The notes under the pieces are model-generated. The model had not been told where the DNA came from, did no database searches, and saw only the letters and a program-made list of their open reading frames with translations. Shown here one piece after another: positions 34,363 through 42,696 of a stretch of 64,000 nt of DNA; position 1 is the stretch's first letter, and each line of letters starts with the position of its first letter. A program made the translations under genes and the position numbers. The stretch comes from Leptospira harrisiae. Lineage in GTDB: Bacteria; Spirochaetota; Leptospiria; Leptospirales; Leptospiraceae. The stretch spans positions 340,830 to 404,829 of the forward strand of contig NZ_NPDX01000002.1 in the NCBI RefSeq assembly GCF_002811945.1, given 5' to 3'.

Positions 34363-36548
34363 TCTCTAGAAAAAAGATCATTCTGAATTTCCTGTTAGTT
34401 GGTGGAATTTTGTTTCCACTAGCAGGTTTTCTATTAAGACCAGTTTCTATTGATACTTTTAAAAACCAAATAACGGTTCGTATCCTGTCAGATGAGAAAA
34501 CTTTAATCGGGAGAGGAAAAAACCAAAATCAAACCAAACAAGATTGGGAAAGTCTCAATGAATATCCGGGTTTTGTATCTGAGATTGTTAAAATTGCGGA
34601 AGACAAACGTTTTGATTCCCATCATGGTGTAGATATTCTGGCGGGATTTAATTCTCTTCGGTCTTATTTTTTTTCCGAAGGAAAACGGGGAGGAGCCTCC
34701 ACTCTTACAATGCAACTTGTAAGAACACAAAATCCTAAAATTACTTCTTATCCTTTTTTAATCCGAAAAACTTTCGAATTGATAGAAGCTTTTCGATATG
34801 AGTTATGGCTTAACAAATCAGAAATTTTAGAAGCATATTTAAATTCAGTTTCAATTCATTCAAATATTGTTGGTTTTCCTTCCGCATCATTAGTGTTATT
34901 TGGAAAACATATTCGTTTTTTATCAATAGAAGAAACCGTTTATTTAACTGTTTTGATTCGAAAAAACAGACCTAAATTTGAGGAACTTGCGATTCGGTAC
35001 CACAATTTAATAAACCGGATTCCCTATAAAATTCCAATGATAAATGATCCAAATGAACTTACAATTGTCCATAGTTCAAAAAATAAATTAGATCATGTAG
35101 ATATTTGGAAAGGTGAAAACCAACACTTTCTCAATTGGATTCGTACTTTGCTTTCGATTTCTAATGAAGAATTTGTTTCTTCTTTGTCATCTGAGTTAAA
35201 TTTCGAGGTATACTCAATTGTAAATTCTGAATTAGAAGGATTAAAAAGATGGAATGTATCAAATGCTTCAGTCATCGTGTTGGAACGAGTTCCAGGTAAA
35301 GATGACGAATTGGAACTTAAAGCAATGATTGGATCTAAAAATTTTTTTGAAGATGGAAATGGAATGGTTAACGGTACTTTAGCATATAGGGATGCTGGAA
35401 GTACATTAAAACCATTGTTATATGCAATTGCTATAGATAAGGGTTTTTATAATGTAAATTCAATATTCTCTGATGAAAAATTTTCATTTTCATTGGAACA
35501 AGGTGGAAATTATCTTCCGAGGAATGCTGACCTTCGTTATTGGGGAAATTTGACACTTGCGGAAGCACTTGGAAATTCAAGAAATATACCTGCGGTCACT
35601 GCAATCAATCAGATGGGTGTACCAACGTTTTATCGGTTTTTACGATCAGCCGGTTTTCACCACCTCAAAGAATCTCCGCAGTTTTATGGTCCAGGTCTTG
35701 CTCTTGGATCTGGCGGTACTAGTTTATTACAACTAACACGTGCCTATGGTGCTTTCCCTTTGGGTGGAATTTTACCAAAAATTCGACTTGGAAAAATTGA
35801 TAAAAAACCTTTTTACATTGGAAATTCGATTCGTTTGTTTTCTGAAGAAACAGCTGAAGAAATTAAATTTGTGTTAAAAGACCCTAAGCTTAGACAAAGG
35901 GCATTCGGTCGGAGAAGTTATTTGGATTTTCCTTTTCCTGTTTCAGTTAAAACTGGTACCTCAAAAGATTACAGAAATTCTTGGACTATTGCGTTTAATG
36001 ATCATTATGTGGTAGGTGCATGGGTTGGAAACTTTTCTGGTGAACGGACAATGGATGTTTCTGGTTCCTTCGGCGCTGGACGAATTGTTCAAAATATTTT
36101 TCGAAATCTAATGAAAAATCGACCAAAGTCAGATTATATTTCTAAATTTACAGAAACAAAAAATTTTTGTCGCCTAACTGGAAAACTTGCTTCGTCTCAG
36201 TGTCCATCGATCGCTTTGAAGGTAAGAAAAAATATAAATTCGGAAGAGTTGTGCAACGAACATGATGAAGAAACTAATTCAACTGTATTAGGCGTTGGAT
36301 TTGTATATCCTTCTATGGGACAAATTTACTTACACCATCCTTCTTACGATAAAGAAACTCAAAGTATCCCCGTAAAAATTCGTGAATTAAAAACTTTGAA
36401 TGAACCAAAATTGATTTGGAATGGGAAAACAGAATTGAAAGTCTCATCGAATGGAGATTTGAGGTTACCGATCATACGTGGAAAACAATCTTTGGTATTG
36501 TATGATGGAAAACAAAAAAAGGCATCTGTTGATTTTGAAGTTAGATAA
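34359..36548 (+). CDS. pbpC: Penicillin-binding protein 1C
   Basis: Bifunctional peptidoglycan synthase of 729 residues anchored by an N-terminal helix. The glycosyltransferase domain has Glu-Asp-Lys-Arg-Phe-Asp-Ser-His-His-Gly and a Thr-Met-Gln-Leu-Val-Arg motif; the transpeptidase domain has Ser-Thr-Leu-Lys, Ser-Arg-Asn and Lys-Thr-Gly-Thr. A C-terminal BiPBP domain (about 640-729) completes the PBP1C architecture. The start is TTG within the overlap with the macroglobulin gene. Partnership with alpha-2-macroglobulin is thought to link peptidoglycan repair with defence against proteases and lytic enzymes. Confidence 0.92.
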   Translation: MISRKKIILNFLLVGGILFPLAGFLLRPVSIDTFKNQITVRILSDEKTLIGRGKNQNQTKQDWESLNEYPGFVSEIVKIAEDKRFDSHHGVDILAGFNSLRSYFFSEGKRGGASTLTMQLVRTQNPKITSYPFLIRKTFELIEAFRYELWLNKSEILEAYLNSVSIHSNIVGFPSASLVLFGKHIRFLSIEETVYLTVLIRKNRPKFEELAIRYHNLINRIPYKIPMINDPNELTIVHSSKNKLDHVDIWKGENQHFLNWIRTLLSISNEEFVSSLSSELNFEVYSIVNSELEGLKRWNVSNASVIVLERVPGKDDELELKAMIGSKNFFEDGNGMVNGTLAYRDAGSTLKPLLYAIAIDKGFYNVNSIFSDEKFSFSLEQGGNYLPRNADLRYWGNLTLAEALGNSRNIPAVTAINQMGVPTFYRFLRSAGFHHLKESPQFYGPGLALGSGGTSLLQLTRAYGAFPLGGILPKIRLGKIDKKPFYIGNSIRLFSEETAEEIKFVLKDPKLRQRAFGRRSYLDFPFPVSVKTGTSKDYRNSWTIAFNDHYVVGAWVGNFSGERTMDVSGSFGAGRIVQNIFRNLMKNRPKSDYISKFTETKNFCRLTGKLASSQCPSIALKVRKNINSEELCNEHDEETNSTVLGVGFVYPSMGQIYLHHPSYDKETQSIPVKIRELKTLNEPKLIWNGKTELKVSSNGDLRLPIIRGKQSLVLYDGKQKKASVDFEVR

Positions 36549-36597
36549 GGGTATATTGGTAAAATTGAAAATGTTTTATCATTGGGAGAAATCACCA

Positions 36598-38184
36598 ATG
36601 ACTTTTTTGTATTTATTTTTGTATTTTTTACAAGGTCCGATTTTATTTTCTTTAGGGGTTTGGATTTATTTTCACGGGCTTTTGTTATCTACATTAACAA
36701 TTATAACCATAATGTTAGATTTTTATTTCAATCATAATCATACGTTTCACAACCTAACAAACACTTCGATTCGTTTGTTCTTATGGATTCTTTTTTTAAT
36801 TGTTTTGGGATATCAGGAAGTTTATCAAACTGAAGTAACATTTGAAATAGTGTTTTATTTTTTGAGTCATATTTCGCTTCTATATGCGGATATTTTTAAT
36901 TTTTTATACCAGTGGCAACTATGGCAATGGTTTGCATTTGCGATTGGATTTTATTTTTTGTTTTGCCACAATCATAAAAGATTAAAAATTATTTTGATCG
37001 TTGGCCTATTGTTTGTGGTTGGTCTGCGTTATGATTCTGAATCAAAAAAAAATCTAATACAAACAAATGAAAATATTTTCAATCCACATACTAAGATACA
37101 AAATTATTTAGAGTCAATACCTGGGCGGCCAAATTTGGTTTTGGTTTTGTTGGAAGGTGTAGGAAGAAAACACCTTTTGAAAACAAATTCAAAGTATATA
37201 AATTTTTCAGTTTTGCAAAATTCTCATTTTTGGATTCCAATGCCTCATACTTCTAAAAGTATTTTTACATGGCTAACCGGAGAACCTCAATTAACCACCA
37301 CTCGTATCACAGTCAATGATTCGGCATTACATTTGAATCTTCCCAAACAGTTACAAAATTCTTATGGTTACCAAACTTTTATGATTTATACTCAATCCAT
37401 TTACTTTGAAGGAATGGATCTTTTTTTTCCGAAAATTTTTCAATCAGTTTGGGATAAATCATATTTAGAACAAAGGTACGGTAAGTTATATCCATCTTTT
37501 AGTTGGGGAATGGATGACAAAGTAGTGCTTCCTGCATTGAAGCAAATAGTTGGATCGGAAAAGAATCCATTATTTGTATTAATAGGACTTAGTCAAACTC
37601 ACAGTCCTTATTTTGTATCTAAAGAGGATTCTCGTGGGCAATGGAATTCGCCTATTCTTCGTTACCAGACTTCTTTAGATGAAGAAATTTGCGTATTCGA
37701 TGCAATTATTTCTTTTTGGAAGGAGAACTCTTCTCGCGAAACTGTATTAATTCTATCAGCAGATCATGGTGAATCTTTTGGTGAGGAAGGGGCACATGCA
37801 CACAATTATTCATTATATAATCAAGAAACAGATGTACCATTTTTGTTATACTTTATAAAATCGGGTAAAGTTTACGTGCCAAATGTCGGCTCTTCAGTCG
37901 ATTTTAAAACTACTATCTTAAAGTTGTTAGAAACACATGAAGGAAAAACGAATATAATATCTGAGAATCATTTTTTTCAACCCAACTACCAACCGAATTT
38001 ATTTTTAAAAACTTGGAATTCTGAAATTCAAAAATCTTGGATTTTTAAAGTTAAAAAATATATATATCATAGCGATAGAGATCATTTGTTACAAATGGAT
38101 TGGTCAGAAAAACAAAGAGTTATCGTTACCGATCCTAAGTTGAAACGAAATATAATAGAACAAATGTATTCGGGTATGCGTTAG
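36598..38184 (+). CDS. Membrane sulfatase-fold protein (phosphoethanolamine/LTA-synthase type)
   Basis: A 528-residue protein with five or so transmembrane helices (1-165) and an extracytoplasmic alkaline-phosphatase-superfamily domain (about 215-490). The metal/catalytic signatures are visible: Leu-Val-Leu-Leu-Glu-Gly-Val-Gly, a Thr-containing Pro-His-Thr-Ser-Lys-Ser, and Leu-Ser-Ala-Asp-His-Gly-Glu-Ser followed by His-Ala-His. Relatives transfer phosphoethanolamine or phosphoglycerol to lipid A, glycans or lipids in the periplasm. The frame extends upstream to 36478 within pbpC, but the ATG at 36598 has GGGAGA 8 bases ahead and starts the first helix. It follows pbpC by 49 bp and ends overlapping a convergent TetR gene. 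Confidence 0.82.
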   Translation: MTFLYLFLYFLQGPILFSLGVWIYFHGLLLSTLTIITIMLDFYFNHNHTFHNLTNTSIRLFLWILFLIVLGYQEVYQTEVTFEIVFYFLSHISLLYADIFNFLYQWQLWQWFAFAIGFYFLFCHNHKRLKIILIVGLLFVVGLRYDSESKKNLIQTNENIFNPHTKIQNYLESIPGRPNLVLVLLEGVGRKHLLKTNSKYINFSVLQNSHFWIPMPHTSKSIFTWLTGEPQLTTTRITVNDSALHLNLPKQLQNSYGYQTFMIYTQSIYFEGMDLFFPKIFQSVWDKSYLEQRYGKLYPSFSWGMDDKVVLPALKQIVGSEKNPLFVLIGLSQTHSPYFVSKEDSRGQWNSPILRYQTSLDEEICVFDAIISFWKENSSRETVLILSADHGESFGEEGAHAHNYSLYNQETDVPFLLYFIKSGKVYVPNVGSSVDFKTTILKLLETHEGKTNIISENHFFQPNYQPNLFLKTWNSEIQKSWIFKVKKYIYHSDRDHLLQMDWSEKQRVIVTDPKLKRNIIEQMYSGMR

Positions 38185-38843
38185 GTGGATTTGATTCCAT
38201 TTAGAAGTGTCAAAATGGATGTTCTAAAAAAACTTTTGAAATCTAACACAAAAATATCCAATCCATCTTCTTTCACTGCTTCACGGAACTGATTGGAAGG
38301 AAATCCATGGGACCAAGATCCAACAGCCAATGCATGGCATTGCATCAAAAATATAAATGCTGAATGTTCGTTTAGAAATGGAAATGTTTTGATGAGTTGG
38401 GGAAGGATTTTTGATATTTGTGCTTTTAGGCTAAGTTTGAATTCTCGAATGGTTTCAACACTCGCATTTTTTTCTAATATCGTTGGGACAATGGGTAGGA
38501 GTTTCAAAAATCGAACATGTCGATCCATTGATTCAACAAACCATTTTGAAAATTCATCGGCATCAATGTTTTTTGTTTCTGTAAAAAAAATTTCCATGTC
38601 TAAAAACCAAGCTTCATAATCTGCATTATGCACGCGAAGGCAAAGGTCTTCTTTCGTAGGGAAGTATAAATATAAAGTGCCTTTTGCAATCTTTGCACGT
38701 TTTGCAACTTCATCCATTGAAAGTTCTGCCCAGTCCTTTTTGAGCAAAAGGTAGGCTGCGGATTGAAGGATGGTCGTTCGTTTGGAAAGTTTATCTTTTT
38801 CCAATACAGCTCTTTTTTTTGGCGAACGTTCTGCAATCGACAT
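38181..38843 (-). CDS. TetR-family regulator
   Basis: About 220 residues with an N-terminal TetR HTH (Met-Asp-Glu-Val-Ala-Lys-Arg-Ala-Lys-Ile-Ala-Lys-Gly-Thr-Leu-Tyr-Leu-Tyr-Phe) and a helical effector domain. An ATG at 38852 abuts GGAGGT directly, whereas the ATG at 38843 has it 9 bases upstream, so 38843 is preferred. It is divergent from the DUF5329 gene, and the shared promoter region contains two matching palindromes (38903-38917 and 38945-38959) that are likely its operators. The 3' end overlaps the sulfatase-like gene by 4 bp. Confidence 0.88.
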   Translation of the reverse strand: MSIAERSPKKRAVLEKDKLSKRTTILQSAAYLLLKKDWAELSMDEVAKRAKIAKGTLYLYFPTKEDLCLRVHNADYEAWFLDMEIFFTETKNIDADEFSKWFVESMDRHVRFLKLLPIVPTILEKNASVETIREFKLSLKAQISKILPQLIKTFPFLNEHSAFIFLMQCHALAVGSWSHGFPSNQFREAVKEDGLDIFVLDFKSFFRTSILTLLNGIKST

Positions 38844-38902
38844 ACGACTCATACCTCCAAGTTAGGAGATTACTAAAAAATATGCTAGAAAAAAACGTAT
38901 TA

Positions 38903-38917
38903 TTGACTAGAAGTCAA
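38903..38917. promoter_or_regulatory. Palindromic operator candidate 1
   Basis: TTGACT-AGA-AGTCAA is a perfect 6-bp inverted repeat with a 3-base centre, 60 bp upstream of the TetR start. A second copy of the same pattern lies 42 bp away (four helical turns), on the same face of the DNA. TetR proteins commonly bind repeats of this size. Confidence 0.65.
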
Positions 38918-38944
38918 TTTAGAACAACTATCAGTCATTTATAT

Positions 38945-38959
38945 TTGACTTAAGGTCAG
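38945..38959. promoter_or_regulatory. Palindromic operator candidate 2
   Basis: TTGACTTAAGGTCAG matches the first operator candidate at 11 of 15 positions and keeps both half-sites (TGACT and GGTCA with one wobble position). It lies about 36 bp upstream of the DUF5329 gene, where bound TetR would block its promoter. Confidence 0.6.
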
Positions 38960-38995
38960 CAATTAGATTGAAATGATACAATTGAAGGAGTGTTT

Positions 38996-39406
38996 ATGAA
39001 GTTTCCAAGACTCAATTGGTTCCTAACTACAATTATTTTATTCTTTGGAATTCTGGTTTTGAATGTTAATGGGAAATCCAATGTTTGTTTACCTTTTACC
39101 GAAGAAGAAAAAGTTGAAAAACTATTAAAGAGAGTTGGAACGTTGCAAGGGAGTTTCATTCGGAATGGAGAATCACATACAGCGGAAGAGGCAGAAAAAC
39201 ACCTTCGTTACAAACTAAAAGAAGCAAAGAATTCTTTTTTTGCACCAGATCCAAAGGAGTGGACTGCTAAATTATTCATCGAAAAAATTGCTTCAAAATC
39301 GTTTCTTTCAGGAACTCCTTATTTAATCAAATCATTAGAAGGCAAAGAAATCAAATCGGCTGACTGGATGTATTCGGAATTAAAAAAAATAGAATCCTGT
39401 TTATAA
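38996..39406 (+). CDS. DUF5329-family exported protein
   Basis: A 136-residue protein with a signal peptide or N-terminal anchor (about 1-28). The mature part carries the DUF5329 pattern: Phe-Ile-Arg-Asn-Gly-Glu-Ser-His, Glu-Ala-Glu-Lys-His-Leu-Arg-Tyr-Lys-Leu, Phe-Ile-Glu-Lys-Ile-Ala-Ser-Lys-Ser and Ser-Gly-Thr-Pro-Tyr-Leu-Ile. The family has no known function. GGAG lies 5 bases before the ATG at 38996; the frame reaches back to a GTG at 38990 that is not needed. It is divergent from a TetR gene and probably controlled by it. Confidence 0.8.
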   Translation: MKFPRLNWFLTTIILFFGILVLNVNGKSNVCLPFTEEEKVEKLLKRVGTLQGSFIRNGESHTAEEAEKHLRYKLKEAKNSFFAPDPKEWTAKLFIEKIASKSFLSGTPYLIKSLEGKEIKSADWMYSELKKIESCL

Positions 39407-39422
39407 CAAATCATCAATTTCC

Positions 39423-39444
39423 CAGTTGGCGGAGCCGCCAACTG
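39423..39444. terminator. Bidirectional stem-loop between convergent genes
   Basis: CAGTTGGCGG, AG, CCGCCAACTG: a perfect 10-bp inverted repeat between the ends of the DUF5329 gene and the NmrA-like gene. The position fits a shared terminator, although there is no long T-run on either side. Confidence 0.6.
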
Positions 39445-39490
39445 AATCTTTGATTGAAAATAAAATTGAATTTAAAAATGGATTCAGGTT

Positions 39491-40339
39491 TTATTTCCAA
39501 GCATTTGCGAAATCTTTTGCATACTGTGCAAAAGTGATAGGATCTTTTCCTGTAAGAGTTTTGACAGTGTCAAGAATTGGAGCAGAAAATCCTTCTTTTA
39601 ATGCACCAGCGATCATCACGAGAAAAGCTGCATAATCTTTAGAAAGTCCTGCTGAAACAAGGGAAACTTCAAAAACTTTTGGATCGACATCAACATATTC
39701 GATACTCTTTCCACTTACGTTTGTTAAGTGTTTTGCAACTTCATTATGATCAATGGATTCAGGACCAGTCAAAGTAAACGCTTTGTTGTCGTTTTTCGTT
39801 GTTGTGAGTAAAACAGAAGCTACAGAAGCAATGTCTCTTGCATCGATAAAACTTGTTTTTGCATTCCCACCTGGAAAATAAATTTTCTGGTCTTGTTTGA
39901 TACCCGCAATCCAAAATGTGTGGAAGTTTTGCATAAACCAATTTGGACGAATAATATTCCATGGAATACCTGCTCCTTCGAGCATAATTTCTGTTTTGCG
40001 AAAGGGTGCTTCAGGTGGTGTATGATCAACTCCCATTGCAGTCATGAGTACTAATTTTTTAAGACCCACTTGTTTAGCTTTTTCAATCCATGGAGAAAGA
40101 ATTTCATATTGATTGGTTTGGCCAGGAGGACTTAAAAAATAAGCTGCATCCACTTGTTCCAAAACTTCCAATCCTTTTGTAAGTTGGGATGAGTCCGCAA
40201 ATACCCAATGCAAGTTTGGGCTACTTTTTTGAGCCTCAGGTTTTCTGGATCCAATCCAAACTTCATGTCCTTGTTTTTGTAGTTCCGTTACAAGATGGCC
40301 TCCAACGAGTCCAGAGCCACCATATACAAATACTTTCAT
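39491..40339 (-). CDS. NmrA-like NAD(P)-binding reductase
   Basis: A 282-residue atypical short-chain dehydrogenase. The N-terminal nucleotide-binding motif is Gly-Gly-Ser-Gly-Leu-Val-Gly-Gly-His, and Gly-Ser-Arg-Lys after the second strand suggests NADPH preference. The rest follows the NmrA/SDR_a5 pattern (Pro-Asn-Trp-Phe-Met-Gln-Asn-Phe, Asp-Ala-Arg-Asp-Ile-Ala, Leu-Thr-Gly-Pro). Members act as quinone or aldehyde reductases or redox sensors; the substrate here is unknown. The gene is divergent from an AraC regulator, with two palindromes in the 147 bp between them. Confidence 0.87.
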   Translation of the reverse strand: MKVFVYGGSGLVGGHLVTELQKQGHEVWIGSRKPEAQKSSPNLHWVFADSSQLTKGLEVLEQVDAAYFLSPPGQTNQYEILSPWIEKAKQVGLKKLVLMTAMGVDHTPPEAPFRKTEIMLEGAGIPWNIIRPNWFMQNFHTFWIAGIKQDQKIYFPGGNAKTSFIDARDIASVASVLLTTTKNDNKAFTLTGPESIDHNEVAKHLTNVSGKSIEYVDVDPKVFEVSLVSAGLSKDYAAFLVMIAGALKEGFSAPILDTVKTLTGKDPITFAQYAKDFANAWK

Positions 40340-40355
40340 AGTTAATCCTTGAATT

Positions 40356-40394
40356 CGGAATAGATTCCGTTATTGTTTTTCTAGAATACTCTAG
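40356..40394. promoter_or_regulatory. Two palindromes in the NmrA/AraC divergent region
   Basis: CGGAAT-AG-ATTCCG (40356-40369) and CTAGA-ATAC-TCTAG (40381-40394) are perfect inverted repeats 25 bp apart centre to centre, close to the NmrA-like gene. They may be operators for the divergent AraC protein or another regulator. They are not copies of each other, so they may serve different factors. Confidence 0.5.
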
Positions 40395-40486
40395 ATTTTA
40401 TATACTGTCTATGTCATAAAATATTAAAAAAATATCCAATCGTATAAAAAGATAGACTTTTGGTCAAATAGGTGTAAATTAGGGAT

Positions 40487-41383
40487 ATGGATTTGTTATC
40501 GGAAATTCTCTCCTCTGCCGGTTGGAAAAATGACTTACTTTCCAAAGGCCAAATTTTTCAAAGTTTTGGATTTCACTTTCCCTGTGATAAAAGTGGTGGC
40601 TTTCATGTCGTAACACAAGGTAGTTGTTATGCGAGAATAGGTAATACAATGATTCCCTTACATAAAGGAGATCTTATCTTTATCACTAGAGGAACCAATC
40701 ATGAATTATTATCTGATCCTAAAGCAAAAGTGGTAACCATTGAACGTTTTCTCGGTGATAAAGAGATTCGGATCAAAAAAGAAAATCCTGTCACTACTTT
40801 TGTTTCTGTTCGTTATGAGGTCCCTCCAGGTCCCATCCACCCGCTGTTTTTAGAACTACCCGAATACATCCATATACCTTATGAAACTATTCAAGCTCAC
40901 CATGCGTTAGGAGATATCATTCAAATCCTATCTCGTGAATTAGAATTAAATTTAGGTACTGATTTGATTGTCCAAAGACTAACAGATATTTTGCTATATT
41001 ATATGTTACGAATGTGGTTAAACCAAAATGTAGATACACAATCTGGTTGGATAAAAGCTTTTCATGATACTTTAGTTTTATATGCATTGGAAAAATTACA
41101 CAATGGATATAGTAAAGATTGGACCATTGAGTCTTTGGCAAAAGAAACGGGGGTCTCTCGGGCAAACTTAGCCAATCGTTTCCGTGATGTTTTAGGAATT
41201 CCGCCGATGGAATACTTGGCAAAACTTAGAATGGAAAAAGCAAAACAATTATTTCAAAAAGGGAATATGGGATTGGAAGAAGTTGCACAAATTGTTGGTT
41301 ATGCTTCTGCTTTTTCTTTTTCGAAAGCTTACAAACGTATTTATGGAAATTCACCGAGCCGTGAGTGGAAACGAGTTGTGTAG
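40487..41383 (+). CDS. AraC-family regulator with cupin sensor domain
   Basis: A 298-residue regulator: N-terminal cupin (about 1-170; His-Lys-Gly-Asp-Leu-Ile-Phe-Ile-Thr-Arg-Gly and the Gly-Pro-Ile-His-Pro-Leu segment typical of cupin_6) and a C-terminal double HTH (about 195-298; Gly-Val-Ser-Arg-Ala-Asn-Leu-Ala-Asn-Arg-Phe, then Val-Gly-Tyr-Ala-Ser-Ala-Phe-Ser-Phe-Ser-Lys-Ala). Relatives usually activate a divergently encoded oxidoreductase, here the NmrA-like gene. Its 3' end overlaps the convergent sigma-factor gene by 33 bp. Confidence 0.9.
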   Translation: MDLLSEILSSAGWKNDLLSKGQIFQSFGFHFPCDKSGGFHVVTQGSCYARIGNTMIPLHKGDLIFITRGTNHELLSDPKAKVVTIERFLGDKEIRIKKENPVTTFVSVRYEVPPGPIHPLFLELPEYIHIPYETIQAHHALGDIIQILSRELELNLGTDLIVQRLTDILLYYMLRMWLNQNVDTQSGWIKAFHDTLVLYALEKLHNGYSKDWTIESLAKETGVSRANLANRFRDVLGIPPMEYLAKLRMEKAKQLFQKGNMGLEEVAQIVGYASAFSFSKAYKRIYGNSPSREWKRVV

Positions 41384-42220
41384 TAACGATTTAATGTTTT
41401 CTAATTGGTTTTTTTTTGGTAAAAAATCTGGGTGATTTCGAAATACCTCGGCTGCTTTCCTGATTTTGGAAGTATTTGCCATCATTGGTTTTGTTTCTTT
41501 CCATCTTCCATCTAGTTTCATTTGTTCAGAAAGTTTAAGATAAGATTTGATTCTTCCTGCTCTTGTTGCATAAGAGATTCGATTTTTGCAGTGGCATGGA
41601 TTGTCTGCCTTTGTTAAACTACATTCTTTACCAAGAAATGTTTCCATTTGTTTTCTGGATCTAGATAATTTTTGACGGAATGTTTCTGGACGAATTCCCA
41701 TTACAAAAGCACCTTCTTCACTGGAAGTTTGAAATACTTCTCCTAGTAAATAGGCCATTCTGTAAGGCCGAGATAGGCCTTGTAACATAGAGTAGGTGCA
41801 AGCAACTTGAACATGTAAAACAAGTTCAGAAACATGAGGAGAGGATTCCTCTTCAAATGTCACTGTGGGAAATTCAGAAGGAGTTTGGTAAGGTTTTTGT
41901 GTTCGGTGTAATTCTTCCCGGATGGCTCGCAAATGTATTTTCCTTCGTTCCATTTTTGATTTTTGTACATTGATCAGATGGTTACTGGCAATTCGGTAGA
42001 TCCAGGTAGAAAGTTTGCTTTCTTTCCTAAATCCACCTAAGTTTGTAATTACCTTTACCAATATTTCTTGGGTGGCGTCTTCCGCATCCTCTGGATTCCA
42101 TAAAAATTTCAATGCGAGTGAAAAAACCTTTGGTTGGAAGATTTGAACTAATTCTTCCAATGCTTTTGTTTTTCCAGCAAGTGAACTTTCTAACAGTAAA
42201 AGATGCGGATCTTCAATCAT
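41351..42220 (-). CDS. ECF-type RNA polymerase sigma factor with Cys-rich C-terminal extension
   Basis: A 289-residue sigma-70-family factor. Region 2 is clear (Pro-Glu-Asp-Ala-Glu-Asp-Ala-Thr-Gln-Glu-Ile-Leu, then Ser-Thr-Trp-Ile-Tyr-Arg-Ile-Ala) and region 4 follows (about 155-195; Glu-Gly-Ala-Phe-Val-Met-Gly-Ile-Arg-Pro-Glu-Thr-Phe-Arg). After region 4 comes Cys-Ser-Leu-Thr-Lys-Ala-Asp-Asn-Pro-Cys-His-Cys, a pattern seen in some ECF groups with C-terminal extensions, then about 75 extra residues. No anti-sigma gene is adjacent, so the extension may carry the regulatory input. The ATG shares a base with the stop of the DUF1304 gene upstream, forming a two-gene operon. Confidence 0.87.
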   Translation of the reverse strand: MIEDPHLLLLESSLAGKTKALEELVQIFQPKVFSLALKFLWNPEDAEDATQEILVKVITNLGGFRKESKLSTWIYRIASNHLINVQKSKMERRKIHLRAIREELHRTQKPYQTPSEFPTVTFEEESSPHVSELVLHVQVACTYSMLQGLSRPYRMAYLLGEVFQTSSEEGAFVMGIRPETFRQKLSRSRKQMETFLGKECSLTKADNPCHCKNRISYATRAGRIKSYLKLSEQMKLDGRWKETKPMMANTSKIRKAAEVFRNHPDFLPKKNQLENIKSLLHNSFPLTAR

Positions 42221-42594
42221 TATTTTTTGTTGGTTACGTAGTGAACTACAAGAGCAAGGAAAGCAGGAAGTCCTTGTGAAAACAAAATTGAAAACTTAGC
42301 AGTTGCCGAACCGTAAATTCCCGCAACTACCACACAAATGAGAAAAAACAAAATGGTTTGGAACTTTTGTTTTTCTTCTTTGATAAAGAACAATGCCCAA
42401 AAAAGTCCGGCAGCTAAAAAACCATTGTAAAGCCCTTGGTTTTTTGCAAGTTTTGCAGTGATTTCTGCAGTTTCTGGTGTTAACTGGAAAATTTTCATCC
42501 CCAACTCGGTTTTCCAAAGGAACATTTCCAAGACCAAAATAAACACATGTTCCACTGCAACAAATGTACTAAGTATGAAAGAAAGAAGTTTCAT
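42220..42594 (-). CDS. DUF1304 membrane protein
   Basis: A 124-residue protein with four transmembrane helices and the DUF1304 pattern: Glu-His-Val-Phe-Ile-Leu-Val-Leu-Glu-Met-Phe near the N-terminus, then Lys-Asn-Gln-Gly-Leu-Tyr-Asn-Gly-Phe-Leu-Ala-Ala-Gly-Leu. The family is widespread and of unknown function. It is the first gene of an operon with the sigma factor (1-base overlap). A ribosome-binding site (GGAG) is present upstream of the ATG. Confidence 0.85.
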   Translation of the reverse strand: MKLLSFILSTFVAVEHVFILVLEMFLWKTELGMKIFQLTPETAEITAKLAKNQGLYNGFLAAGLFWALFFIKEEKQKFQTILFFLICVVVAGIYGSATAKFSILFSQGLPAFLALVVHYVTNKK

Positions 42595-42696
42595 TAAATT
42601 CTCCTAAAGAACGCTTTTTCTATTGGGACAATCGATCTTACTGTTTGTGACAAAATGGGAAGAAAAAAATGAAAAAAAGGAATATAATTCAGCGAC

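Noticed and set aside
39426..39635. 69-codon plus-strand frame starting in the hairpin at 39423
   Set aside because: Runs antisense to the 3' end of the NmrA-like gene and has no start signals.
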